The notes below the pieces were generated by a model. That model worked only from the letters and a program-made list of their open reading frames with translations, was not told the origin of the DNA and ran no database searches. From Avena insularis (taxonomy: Eukaryota > Streptophyta > Magnoliopsida > Poales > Poaceae), in the NCBI GenBank assembly GCA_023614405.1, contig CM042694.1, positions 133,739,711-133,803,710 on the forward strand: a DNA stretch of 64,000 nt, given 5' to 3'. Numbering within the stretch: the first letter of the stretch is position 1; each line of letters opens with the position of its first letter. A program made the position numbers and the translations under genes. Below are positions 33,946 to 45,259 of the stretch, one piece after another.

Positions 33946-34095
33946 GATGATGGCAATTGGCACTGTGACATCTTGTTAATAGGTTAGTCCAAGAAATCAT
34001 ATGAAAAGTACTCCAAAGTTGGAACAAAACACAAGAAAGTAGATAAAACCAAGCATGGAACATCAAAAATTATAGATGCATTTGCAATGTATCAT
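33946..34095 (-). mobile_element. LTR fragment of the B/C family, minus strand
   Basis: Reverse complement of the first ~150 bp of the B/C LTR, ending at 34095 with the exact terminus (TGATACATTGCAAATGCATC on the minus strand). Its inner end joins the copia fragment. Element A resumes at 34096. This shows that a third B/C-type insertion, now almost entirely lost, once sat in A. Confidence 0.75.
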
Positions 34096-34927
34096 CTAGC
34101 AATAGTAAGGGAGCGACAAACGAGAGAGCAATAGCTGTCATAATCATGCTTGCAACAAAACAGGACTGAACATGGCATGAAAGTGATTCAAGATCCTCAA
34201 GGCAAAATAATTCATCGAGGCTTAACTAATTATTTCAATCATGTGCATGTGTGAGCATGTGCCAAGTCAATTCAAATGAAACATTCACAGGAGGATATCA
34301 CGGTGTCATACCAAGTTATGAATAGAGTAATGCAAGCAAACATTCATAAAACATGCTACAAACTATTAGCAGTGGAACTAATCATACGAAAGCAAGAACT
34401 ACTAAGCATCCAAAGATAACATACACCCTACACGAACAGGCTAAGCATGCCCACAATGATGAGTATATGTACAAAAATGAAAATAAATAGAGTTTGTTAC
34501 CAGCCTCTTACCACGCCTCAAGTTGTCATTAATCCTCATTATTGCTCTTCACTTGTGTGGTTTGAATAATAATATGAAACCAATATACACTGAGGACTGC
34601 TGAACCCTGTAGAAAACTCACAAAACCAAAGAAGAACGACAAATATTTTTGTTGTTTTCGATTTTAAAACAAGAACCAAAAAGGAAAAACAAGCAAAGCA
34701 AAATCTTTTTGGGTTTTTCGAATAGTTCAAACAAAGCAAAAAGGGAAAAACAAACCAAGGTGAAAAGAAGAAGAAGCAAACCAAAGAGAAACAACAGAAA
34801 TATTTTTGGTCTTTTTGTGTTTTAGAAAGCAAAAGCAAAGAAAGAACGAAAACTAAAAAGAGAATGAAACATGAATATACAAAGTACCGACGCAACATGA
34901 TAAGAGATGAGTGTGATGCCGGCGTAC

Positions 34928-34965
34928 CTCCCCCCCCCAAGCTTAGGCTTTTGGCCTAAGTGGGT
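34928..34965 (-). other. internal polypurine tract and hairpin of element A
   Basis: On the minus strand AAGCTTGGGGGGGGGAGG, similar to the terminal polypurine tract at 31422-31408, next to a hairpin CTTAGGC-TTTTG-GCCTAAG. Such an internal tract could prime a second plus strand; this is an inference. Confidence 0.45.
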
Positions 34966-35380
34966 ATCAATCCAGATGCGGGTAAGGATTCCAAGCAGGA
35001 GGATCATGATAAGAATGGTCGTAGTTGGGCCCGTGGGGAGAAGAAGAAGCTCCCCAATCATAAGCAGGCTGCTGATATGAAGACTCCCCCTCATTCGAGG
35101 GCTGGACCGAATCATCTATGACCTCCCTTCTAGTATCCTGCTCCTATTGGGAGAGCTCTCCCAAGTACGTGTCAAGCTCCTCCTCAGTGAGGGACCATCC
35201 TTCCCTATTATCAAGGTTAAACAAAACAGGTGCAGGCAAAAGAACAACACGCTCGGACTTGCTCTTTCTCCAACCAGCTTTGAGAAAGGTTATTTCATAA
35301 GACAACTAATTCAAACTATCCCACGAGGAAAAAAATTTATGTTGTATCATGGAATTAAAATAAAGCCTTTCTATGGGGAA

Positions 35381-36079
35381 CTATAGGTCTAGATGATGAG
35401 GCACTAAACCATGCAATGCTAGTAAACGAGAAGCAATGAGGCCTCCACAAATTCCACCTTTCTCACGGTTAGCATCAAGACGGAAAGCTATCAGAGCACC
35501 TAAGTTGTAAGACCTATCTCGTTTAAGGGCAGCAGAGATAAATGCTAGATCATATGAAGATAACTTATTGGCAGTTTTCCTAGCAAGAACACACTTGGCA
35601 ATAAAGTAGACAAAGTAGTGAATGGAGGGAAGATGAATGTTATGGATTTTTCCACTCTCCTTCGAGAAGCTGCTCCCTTGGAAAATTTCTGCGTATAAAT
35701 CCATGAGTGGTTCAGGTCGCTCCTTAATCCTTCTACATGATCCCCATTGAGGTACCTTAATAGCTGCACAAAAGTCATCGAGATAAAGGTCGATAGCAAT
35801 ATTGTAAATTTTGTAGTGGACCGTGGGGTTAGGCAAAGAGTGACTAAATTGAAAGTCATGCACCACAAACATGGTTAGCTTCACAAATTGACAAGGTTCA
35901 TCTTCCAAAAAGTGCTCCAACCCTGCATTAGAGACCAAAGTGTGGAAATCTTGGAGAATTCTCGTAGCTCTCATGAACTCAGAACATGGATAAATAGAAG
36001 GAAAAACTTCCTCCTCCCGGTGGACCTTCATGACCTCAGGCACCCATAGTTCATGTTGGTTTAGTTGATGCTCATTCAT
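35381..36079 (-). CDS. env-like/unknown ORF of Athila-type element A, intact
   Basis: An uninterrupted 232-codon frame starting MNEHQLNQHELWVPEVMKVH, in the position after gag-pol where Athila elements carry a so-called env-like ORF. Visible features are FPSIYPCSEFMRATRILQDF near residues 27-46, a VHYKIYN..IDLYLDDFCAAIKVP block near 85-110, and a C-terminal region rich in Leu and Ala. The pattern 'S-F-x-x-A-x-G-I..F' with 'K-I-Y-D..L..F...L-G-I' is shared by a large family of Triticeae retrotransposon proteins. I see no signal peptide or clear membrane anchor, so an envelope role is doubtful. An intact frame in an otherwise decayed element is notable. Confidence 0.65.
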   Translation of the reverse strand: MNEHQLNQHELWVPEVMKVHREEEVFPSIYPCSEFMRATRILQDFHTLVSNAGLEHFLEDEPCQFVKLTMFVVHDFQFSHSLPNPTVHYKIYNIAIDLYLDDFCAAIKVPQWGSCRRIKERPEPLMDLYAEIFQGSSFSKESGKIHNIHLPSIHYFVYFIAKCVLARKTANKLSSYDLAFISAALKRDRSYNLGALIAFRLDANREKGGICGGLIASRLLALHGLVPHHLDL

Positions 36080-36933
36080 CTTCTATTCTGAAATTTAAAC
36101 ACCTATTAAACAAGTGATTGCAACGTGAATAAAATGAAGGATTATACTCATAGGGACTTGTAAGAGGCCTAAACATGCATCAAAACTATATCTCTAAGCA
36201 TCAAACAAGCTTACAAACTCTCATAACCTGTCTCCTACAGTACCAAAATACTCAAGATATAATCCACTAAACACAAATCTACTTGGACAAGGGGAGGAGT
36301 CACATACCAGAGAACAAGTGCTCCAAATTTCAGCAACAAAGATGGGATGAGCAAGGAGATCGAAAAAATCGAGAGCAAGTACAGCAAGAACGTGATTTTG
36401 AGCAATGAACTGGAGCTTACTCGGGAGAGAGAAGAAAGTGGCAGGTGAGAGAGTTAGTGGAGGGCCAGGGGTGGCCCACACCATGGCATGGCGCCACCCA
36501 GGGCAGGCCGCGCCACCAGGTGGTGTGCCTGCCTGGTGGGTCCCCCTGATACCTCCCAGGCACTCCTCTGCACCTTTTTTCACGTAAAAATTAAATATGA
36601 AATTTTTGGAATTTTTTGAGACACTTTATTTTTGGTCATTTTTCAGGTATAGAAGAATGATTTTCTGATAGAAAGATTATTTTGGAAAATGATGCAAGGA
36701 CAAAACAAAGCTAGGACTACAGAAGTTCTAAGACACTCTAGCATGCAAGCAACTAACAACAAAAAGGAAAACTAAACAAAAACAAAAACTAAAATGGATA
36801 GAATAGGAGTAAGCGGAGATAATCATAGTGAAAACATTGTTTTGTTCAATGAAATCCTTTTGTTAACAAGGTTGATCAGGTCTTGTTACCAAAACAATTC
36901 CATATGAGATAAAACTTTGTATTCCACTAATGA
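36080..36933 (-). other. spacer of element A between protease and env-like ORF
   Basis: On the minus strand this begins with AT-rich sequence and then a GC-rich patch near 36440-36560, before a T/C-rich stretch leading to the env-like ORF. It looks like a leader or internal promoter region. No pol domain is present here. Confidence 0.4.
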
Positions 36934-37092
36934 TTATGTTACCTCAACCTTGATAACAATGGTCCCAATCATAATAGTTTCAAATTTTTCTCTTGGTATG
37001 GGACAATATATTTCTCCAACTTGAATGCCCTCAACATGTTCAATTGAATTCAAACCATAAGTCCTTTCAATCTTATTGGGGAAATAGATAGT
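36934..37092 (-). pseudogene. C-terminal end of element A gag-protease, separated by element B
   Basis: On the minus strand the reading frame entering at 37092 contains IYFPNKIERTYGLNSIEHVE and ends with TAA at 36936-36934. It is the continuation of the protease frame that stops being read at 45260. Removing element B and one 5-bp duplication leaves the frame open across the joint, so the split is due to the insertion alone. Confidence 0.75.
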
Positions 37093-38722
37093 TGATACAT
37101 TGCAAATGTATCTATAATTTTTGATGTTCCTTGCTTGGTTTTATCCACTTTCTTGAGTTTTGTTCCAACTTTGGAGTACTTTTCATATGATTTCTTGGAC
37201 TAACCTATTAACAAGAGCCATAGTGCCAGCTGCCTGTTTTCTGCTGTTTTTGGTTCTAGGAAAGTCAGAAAATGAATATTCTTGGAATTGGACGGGACAA
37301 AAGCCAAAGTGCCTATTTTTCCGGAAGGGATCAAGTGCCAGAATACGAGATGGAGAAGGGCCTGGGGGCCACCACACCACCTGGCCGCGCGGCCAGGCCT
37401 GGCCTACACTAGGGGGTGGTGTGGCCGCTCCCGGCACCCCCTCGGCCTCTCCTTCCACCTATATATTGCCCTCGGGACGAAAACCCTAAGTACCCGATCA
37501 AAAATCCACGAAAGAGTCTGTAGCCACCGTCATCTCCATACCTAGATCGGGAGGGATCTAAAGCTCTTCCGGGCACCCTGCCGGAGAGGGTAATTCACCC
37601 TGGAGGCCTTCTTCATCACCATGCAAGCCTCCGGTGTGATGCGTGAGTAGTTCATCCTTGGACTACGGATCCATGTAGTATCTAGATGGCTGGTTTATCC
37701 TCCTTTGTGCTTTCATGTTTAGATCTTGTGAGCTCCGTTCATGATCAAGATCATCTATTTGTAATTCATACATGTTGTGTTTGCGGGGATCCGATGGATA
37801 TTGAGATGCTATTTCAGATTGATTATTGATTCTATCATGTCTTTGTTATTTGAGATCCTACATGCTTTCCGTTGTTAGTAGCTATCTTGGCCAAGTAGAT
37901 GCTAGCAACTCCAAGAGTTAGTATTTATGCTCGATAGTGGGTTCATGCCTCTGGTAATCTGGGGAAGTGACAGAAATCTCTAAGGTACTAGATGTGTTGT
38001 TGCTACTAGGGAGAAAACAACAATCCTTTGTTCATAGAACAATCGTATTGTTTACTTTACACGCAATTTAAAGCAATAATCTGTTGCTTGCAACTTAATA
38101 CTGGAGGGGGTTCGGATGATAACCTAAAGGTGGATTATTAGTCATAGATGCAGTTGGATGGCGGTCTATGTATTATGTTGTAATGCCCAATCAAGTCTCA
38201 AAGGAGTCAAGATGATTAGTATATGCATGTATTGCTTTCTCGGTGTTTGTCAATTGCCCCGCTGTAATTTGTTCACCCAACATGTTATCTATCTTAAGGA
38301 GAACCACCTCTAGTGAACTATGGATCCCGGTCCTTTTTCTTTACATACAATCTACAACTGTTAACTGCTTTGTGTTTACTTTTTGCAAACTTTTACTTCT
38401 TTCCATTCGATATGTTTAATCCTTTGTTTTCCGCAAAACACGGTGAGATTGACAACCTCATCGCAAGTTGGGGACAAAGTTCTGTGGTTGTGTTGTGCAG
38501 GTCTCCACGTTGCTACTAGCACCGGTAGTGCCTCGCAAAGCTCGAGATATAGTAACACCTTTGGGGTGTTTCCTTGCTCCTACTGGTTCGATTAAACCTT
38601 GGTTTCATAATTGAGGGAAACTTGTTGCTGTGCTCATCACACCTTCCTCTTGGGTTCCCAACGAGCTCTACATCAACCACAAGTCATTAACACTTTTCTG
38701 GGCGCCGTGCATTGAGCCATCA
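37093..38722 (+). repeat. 5' LTR of element B
   Basis: 1630 bp. A TATA-like 'cctatatatt' near 37458 lies just before the conserved 'gacgaaaaccctaagtaccc', as in element C. Confidence 0.85.
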
Positions 38723-38732
38723 AGCATTTTTC

Positions 38733-38750
38733 TGGCGCCGTTGCCGGGGA
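38733..38750 (+). other. primer binding site of element B
   Basis: TGGCGCCGTTGCCGGGGA, complementary to the 3' end of plant tRNA-Asp, ten bases after the LTR. This is the usual site in Athila-type elements. Confidence 0.8.
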
Positions 38751-38914
38751 GTCAAGGACATCTTCACAAGGGGAGTCCCTCATAACCAATCTCTTTACTT
38801 TGTTGTTTTTGTTTTGCTTAGTTTCTTTTTGCTTTGTTTGCTTGTTTTCTTTATTCAAAAACACAAAAAAAATTAGTTTTACTAGTTTGCTTTCTTATTT
38901 GAAAACCCAAAAAA

Positions 38915-40855
38915 ATGACTACTCTTGAAAACACTAAGTTGTGTGACTTCACTAGCACCAACAACAATGATTTTATGAGCACACCTATTGCTCCACCTGT
39001 GGCTAAAAATACTTTCTTTGAGATAAAACCTGCTTTGCTCAACCTTGTTATGAGAGAGCAATTTTCTAGTATTGGTAATGAAGATGCTGCTTTCCATCTA
39101 AATAACTTTGTTGAACTTTGTGAGATGCAAAAGCATAGGGATATAGATGGTGATATTATTAAACTGAAATTGTTTCCTTTCTCTTTGAGAGGAAAAGCTA
39201 AAAAATGGTTGAATTCCTTAACTAGGAATAGTATTGATTCTTGGACTAAGTGCAAAGATGCTTTTATTGGAAAATACTATCCTCCTGCTAAGATTATATC
39301 CATGAGAAGTGAAATAATGAAGTTTAAACAACTTGATAATGAGCATGTTGCTCAAGCTTGGGAAAGAATGAAATCTTTGGTAAAGAGTTGTCCCACTCAT
39401 GGACTGACTGCTCGGATGATCATCCAAACTTTTTATGCAGGATTGAACTATTCTTCAAGGAACCTATTGGATTCTGCTGCTGGAGGTACCTTTATGACCA
39501 TCACTTTGGGTGCTGCAACAAAACGTTTGGACAATATGATGGTTAATTATTCTGAATGGCATACTGAGAGAGCTCCACAAGGTAAGAAGGTAAATTCTGT
39601 TGAGGAAACCTCCTCCTGGAGTGATAAGATTGATATAATTATGTCTATGCTTGTTAATGGGAAAGCCCATATTGATCCAAATAATGTTCCTTTAGCCTCT
39701 TTGGTTGCTCAAGAAGAGCAAGTTGATGTGAACTTCATAAGAAATAACAACCTTGGCAACAATGCTTATGGTAATAATGCTTATAGGAACAATTTTGGTA
39801 ACAACAATTATAAGCCATATCCTCCCAACAATGGTAATGCTTATGGAAATTCTTACAATAATAATAAGAGTGCTCCCTCTAAACTTGAAGTTATGCTTAA
39901 AGAGTTTATTAGTAAACAAACTGCTTTCAATAAAACTATTGAGGAAAAACTCTCTAATGCTGAAAGAAATATAGCATCTTTGGCTGAAGCTCAATCTACT
40001 TTGAATAAAATGGCTGCTAAACCTGAAACTAATGAGAATCCCTTTGCATCTACTAATGCCATACAAGTAAGAATTGATGAAAATGTTAGACTATTAGCTG
40101 AATTACATGCTAAGTGGGAAAGAGAAGATGAAATTGCTAGAAACATTAGTGTTTCTACTATCACCACCACTAGTGTTGAGGCTAGTAATAGTTCTACTAC
40201 TTTAGATGATAAATTTGATTTTTATCTTGATGGTTGCAACATCTCTGAAGTTATTAAGTTCCTACAAAAGCTTGCTAAAAGTCCTAATGCTAGTGCTATG
40301 AACATGGCTTTTACAAAACACATTATTGATGCTCTCATAAAGATTAAAGAAGAAAAGGTGAAACATAAAGCTTCTATTCCTATAAAACAAGAGGATGGTT
40401 GGGAACCCATCATTAATATGAAAGTGAATGACTTTGATTTCAAATCTTTGTGTGATCTTGATAGTAGTGTTTCTATTATGCCTAGAAGGATTTATGATAT
40501 GCTTGATTTGCCTCCTCTTGAAGATTGTTATTTGAATGTCCCACTTGATGCTAATGCTAAAAAGAAACTCATGGGGAGTCTTAATGATGTTCTTATTATG
40601 GTTAACGATTCCTATGTCCCCGTTGATTTCTATGTTTTGGATGTTGAATACAATGCTTCTTGTCCTATTACTTTGGGAAGACCTTTTCTTAGAACTGTAG
40701 GTGCCATCATTGATATGAAAGAAGGCACCATTAAATATCAACTCCCACTCAAGGAAGGTATAGAAGACTTCCCTAAAAAGAGAGAAAAGATTTCTTTTGT
40801 TTCTCCTATGAAAACAAAATTTGGTCTTAATGCTTGTTCATTTGAGAACACTTGA
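38915..40855 (+). CDS. Gag-protease polyprotein of element B, intact
   Basis: 646 residues starting MTTLENTKLCDFTSTNNNDF, the first ATG after the leader. Residues about 50-190 form a retrotransposon Gag domain (FHLNNFVELCEMQKHRDIDG, LKLFPFSLRGKAKKWLNSL, DAFIGKYYPPAKI, FYAGLNYSSRNLLDSAAGG). Residues about 275-320 are a low-complexity Asn/Tyr/Gly stretch with repeated GNNAYxNN, and there is no CCHC zinc knuckle. Residues about 320-420 look helical. Residues about 495-625 are a retropepsin-like domain, with CDLDSSVSIMP at about 513 and LGRPFLRT at about 587. In relatives the active site reads CDLGAS; here Gly is replaced by Asp, which may cripple the protease. The frame is open with no pol after it. 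Confidence 0.85.
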   Translation: MTTLENTKLCDFTSTNNNDFMSTPIAPPVAKNTFFEIKPALLNLVMREQFSSIGNEDAAFHLNNFVELCEMQKHRDIDGDIIKLKLFPFSLRGKAKKWLNSLTRNSIDSWTKCKDAFIGKYYPPAKIISMRSEIMKFKQLDNEHVAQAWERMKSLVKSCPTHGLTARMIIQTFYAGLNYSSRNLLDSAAGGTFMTITLGAATKRLDNMMVNYSEWHTERAPQGKKVNSVEETSSWSDKIDIIMSMLVNGKAHIDPNNVPLASLVAQEEQVDVNFIRNNNLGNNAYGNNAYRNNFGNNNYKPYPPNNGNAYGNSYNNNKSAPSKLEVMLKEFISKQTAFNKTIEEKLSNAERNIASLAEAQSTLNKMAAKPETNENPFASTNAIQVRIDENVRLLAELHAKWEREDEIARNISVSTITTTSVEASNSSTTLDDKFDFYLDGCNISEVIKFLQKLAKSPNASAMNMAFTKHIIDALIKIKEEKVKHKASIPIKQEDGWEPIINMKVNDFDFKSLCDLDSSVSIMPRRIYDMLDLPPLEDCYLNVPLDANAKKKLMGSLNDVLIMVNDSYVPVDFYVLDVEYNASCPITLGRPFLRTVGAIIDMKEGTIKYQLPLKEGIEDFPKKREKISFVSPMKTKFGLNACSFENT

Positions 40856-43638
40856 TTCTTTCTTTGCTTCTTATGCTCAACTTAAAGGCGTTAAAGAAAA
40901 GTACTTATTGGGAGATAACCCAAAAGTTCTAGATGAGTCTTGGAAGTTATTAACTCTGTAATAAACGCTCCTTATCCTTTTTATTTGCTTTTTGTGCCAA
41001 GAGTAACCTCTAATGAGAGTGAAGTAATGATTGGGAAAGTTGTTGTCCCAAAACAGATTTCTGTGCTTCACCGTAAACATTCCTGAGAGAGATATGTATG
41101 TTGGATTGAGCTGTAATTTTTTGTGCTTCTGCCCCAGGTTGTTATCTAACTTTATTTAGTTCAACACTTTTTGATTTGAGCAACATAAGGTCTTCGAAAA
41201 AATTCGTATTTACCTGCTGGTCTGTTTTGACAGATTTCTGCCATTTTCTGCATTTGCTTCTTCTTGGTTCCTTCTTGAATTATTTTGGGGAATTGAGATT
41301 TTTGAGGGAAGTGCTACAGTAGATAGTGTTATAATGGAAGTTTATTTGGTGTTATAACTGAACCTTGAGACTTATTTATCTTAAGTGCACTAATGTTGCT
41401 AATGAGATTGTGTGAAGTTTTGTATGAAAGAAAAAATTCAGGTGTATGGAAGGAATGAGTAATGAGATGAAGGATGGACTAAAGCTCACGCTTGGGGATG
41501 CCACGCGTGTTACCCCAAGAAATATCCAAGAAGTACAAGTGTCAAATCTTGGGGATGCCCAAGGCATCCCCTTCTTCATCAATAAAAATCCGAGGTTTCT
41601 TCCAAACGCTTCATTTTTATTGTTTCATGCACAGTTGTGTTCTTCTTGGAGCGTCTTATTTTTCGTTTTCGTTTTGGTTTTTAGTTTGCTTGGTTTACTT
41701 AGTTTTATGAATAAGTTGGTTGGACCCCCTCTTTCATGCTTTGGTTTGCAAATAGTTTGGTTTGGTTTGGAAAAGAGTAGGAAAGTTCATACTTATGTGG
41801 TAAAAAGAGCTCGTTTTTGACTGTGGCCTATGCTTTTTCATGCCATGTTTGATATTGTTTTGGCTTTATTCTTAGTATTATTTGCTGTAGCATGACTTGT
41901 TATAAACAATTGAGATTGCTTAATGTGCCTTGGATGAATCATGCGTTGTTTTAGCATATTAAAGCATAGTATAGTGGTATTCTCCTTTGATGCTTTATTT
42001 GGGTTGACTTGGCGCATGCTCACACCATGTTATGACTATCTCAAGTCACGATAGACTTTATGATCCTTTAGTTTTCAACTTGTAGTATCACTTTATGCTT
42101 TGATCAATGATGTTTTGTCGCTCTGCATGATTATGGCCATTATTGCTCTCTTAGTTTGTTGCTCCCAGTCTTTTGCTAGCCTCCACAACAAAGTATGAGT
42201 TCCACTCATGCATCCAACTCCCTAAACCAAGTTATTCCAAAGAGTCCACCATACCTACCTACTAGCTTATGCTATTCCAAGTATATTCATGCTTTTGTTT
42301 ACCTTCCACTTGATATGAGAAAACTAGTGATTAAAGCTCTCACGAACTTGATGGCACACTTTACGTTTTGCCCTTAATAAACTTGAACCATTGTGCCTTC
42401 TATGTATTATATGCTTGCACTTATTTGTTGGGAATTAGCAGAATCATGCTTTCATGGGGAACGCTTTCAACATTGCACTTGGTACTTGTACCTAGTTGAT
42501 ATCATGCTCTTTTGTATATCGATATCGTCGGTGTGAAATGAAAGGGGAGCTTGTAAGTCCATGGAGTTATGTATATGTGTTAGAGAAACGCCTGGGCCGC
42601 TGGTCTAATCCATGCCGACATGGTGGAAACCTACATCGTAACCATAATGAGCTGTCTATGAAGCATTCTTCTTATAAAAAAAGAGTCCTATATTGAGAAA
42701 AAAAAGAGAAAAGAGAAAAAAAAGAGATACTATGAAAAGAGGAAAGAGAGAAAAAAGCACCATATTCCCATGGTAAATAAGAAGAATGCTGAGATGCTCG
42801 TTGTCTGCTTGCCTTGTCATTTTGATATGGGGATTCTTTCGTATCATCGGGCAAGGGGTACCCCATTGGCGGTTCTCTATGATACACATGTACTTACGAT
42901 GACAAGAACTTACCGGTGACTAAACTTGAGTAGCATGAGGAGCGGCCCTCGTATACAAGGGACATGAGATTTCTGACTTATACTTCGTCAAGCATGTACA
43001 CCATAGTTTGTTCACTTTAACCTTAATCACTTCAAGATGCTTATGATAGGGGCAATGAGAGCTGAAAGCTATAAGTACCATAATTTTTGGAAGCTCTTTA
43101 TGAGACTTGAATCCCTACTTCCTTTTACAAAAGGCCTTTCTTCCACCATTATATTGAGTCTCCACCTTCTATCTTTATGCACCTACTTTGAGAGCATAGT
43201 GGCCATTCTTAGTTCTATGTGCACTATCCCAAGACTAGTTGATTGATGCATAACTTGTTATTGCTTGTTTTAAACTTATTGTATCTAGTCACTCTTATGA
43301 ACTTTGAAGGTGTCCTATGCATTTATATTTGCTACTCTATTGAGGGACAGGCTAAATACTATTATGCTATATTTTCTTTATGTGAAACAAACAAACGTCT
43401 TGCAAAGCATTATTATTCATGAATCTTTTGTTTGTGCCTTTTCATGTTGCATCATAGTTTCTTTGCTTATTGCTAGAACTTTGTCTTTCATGTTATGATT
43501 GAATTACTATGATCCCAGCTTTGAATGTTTTGCAAATACTTTGATCAAGTCTTTGATGGTGCATGTCACCTCAAAAATTATTCTTTCTTTTTATCACTTA
43601 CCTACTCGAGGACGAGCAGGAGTTAAGCTTGAGGATGT
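40856..43638 (+). other. non-coding 3' tract of element B
   Basis: 2.8 kb with no supported frame. It is strongly similar to 26920-29703 of element C and, in reverse, to parts of element A (31430-32240 and 34096-34540). It contains purine runs near 42690-42760, a repeated AAGCTTGGGG-like motif and the hairpin at 41551-41571. Conservation between three elements of different coding content suggests a function in cis such as packaging or priming (inference). Confidence 0.6.
41551..41571 (+). other. perfect hairpin in the 3' tract of element B
   Basis: GGGGATGCC-CAA-GGCATCCCC: nine-base perfect arms and a three-base loop, flanked by CTT and CTTC. Conserved at 27620-27640 in element C with one mismatch. 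Confidence 0.7.
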
Positions 43639-45254
43639 TGATACATTGGAAATGTATCTATAATTTTTGATGTTCCATGCTTGGTTTTATCCAATTTCTT
43701 GAGTTTTGTTCCAACTTTGGAGTACGTTTCATATGATTTCTTGGACTAACCTATTAACAAGAGCCACAGTGCGAGCTGCCTGTTTTCTGCTGTTTTTGGT
43801 TCCAGGAAAGTCAGAAAATGAATATTCTCGGAATTGGACGGGACAAAAGCCAAAGTGCCTATTTTTCCGGAAGGGATCAAGTGCCAGAATACGAGACGGA
43901 GAAGGGCTCAGGGGCCACCACCTGGCCAGCGGCCAAGCTTGGCCGCGCCAAGGGTGGTGTGGCCTCAGCACCCTCGGCCTCTCCTTCCGCCTATATATTA
44001 CCCTCGGGACGAAAACCCTAAGTACCCGATCAAAAATCCACGAAAGAGTCTGTAGCCGTCGTCATCTCCATCCCTAGACCGGGAGCGATCTGAAGCTCTT
44101 CCCGGCACCCTGCCGGAGAGGGGAATTCACCCTGGAGGCCTTCTTCATCACCATGCAAGCCTCCGGTGTGATGCATGAGTAGTTCATCCTTGGACTACGG
44201 ATGCATGTAGTAGCTACATGGCTGGTTTCTCCTCCTTTGTGCTTTCATGTTTAGATCTTGTGAGCTCTGTTCATGATCAAGATCATCTATTTTTAATTCA
44301 TACATGTTGTGTTTGCGGGGATCCGATGGATATTGAGATGCCATTTCAGATTGATTATTGATTCTATCATGTCTTTGTTATTTGAGATCTTGCATGCTTT
44401 CCGTTGTTAGTAGCTATCTTGGCCAAGTAGATGCTAGCAACTCCAAGAGTTAGTATTTATGCTCGATAGTGGGTTCATGCCTCTGGTAATCTGAGGAAGT
44501 GACAGAAATATCTAAGGTACTAGATGTGTTGTTGCTACTAGGGAGAAAACAACAATCCTTTGTTCATAGAACAATCGTATTGTTTACTTTACACACAGTT
44601 AGCAATAAAAGCAATCTGCTTGCAACTTATCTTGGAGAGGGTTCGGATGATAACCTGAAGGTGGATTATTAGTCATAGATGCAGTTGGATGGCGGTATAT
44701 GTATTATTTTGTAATGCCCAATCAAGTCTCAAAGGAGTCAAGATGATTAGTATATGCATGTATTGCTTTCTCGGTGTTTGTCAGTTGCCCCGCTGTAATT
44801 CGTTCACCCAACATGTTATCTATCTTAAGGAGAGCCACCTCTAGTGAACTATGGATCCTGGTCCTTTTTCTTTACATACAATCTACAACTGTTTACTTCT
44901 TTGTGTTTACTTTTTGCAAACTTTTACTTCTTTCCATTCGATACGTTTAATCCTTTGTTTTCCGCAAAACACGGTGAGATTGACAACCTCATCGCAAGTT
45001 GGGGACAAAGTTCTATGGTTGTGTTGTGCAGGTCTCCACGTTGCTACTAGCACCGGTAGTGCGCCCTGCCAAAGCTCAGCTAGTAACACCTTTGGGGTGT
45101 TTCCTTTCTCCTACTGATTCGATTAAACCTTGGTTTCATAATTGAGGGAAACTTGCTGCTGTGCTCATCATACCTTCCTCTTGGGTTTCCCAACGAGCTC
45201 TACATCAACCACGAGCCATCAACACTTTTCTGGGCGCCGTGCATTGAGCCATCA
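43639..45254 (+). repeat. 3' LTR of element B
   Basis: 1616 bp, closely similar to the 5' LTR; small indels are visible in the GC-rich promoter part (43905-43975 against 37360-37445). Confidence 0.85.
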
Positions 45255-45259
45255 ACAGT

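Larger units (their letters stand above)
37093..45254 (+). mobile_element. retrotransposon B: complete Athila-clade non-autonomous element, 8162 bp
   Basis: LTRs at 37093-38722 (1630 bp) and 43639-45254 (1616 bp) both begin TGATACATTG and end GAGCCATCA. The primer site TGGCGCCGTTGCCGGGGA (tRNA-Asp type) is at 38733-38750. One intact 646-codon gag-protease ORF (38915-40855) follows, then 2.8 kb without coding sequence, then TTAAGCTTGAGGATGT before the 3' LTR. Target duplication is ATAGT (37088-37092) and ACAGT (45255-45259), one change. There is no reverse transcriptase, RNase H or integrase. LTRs, leader and 3' tract are shared with element C but the gag is not. Confidence 0.9.
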
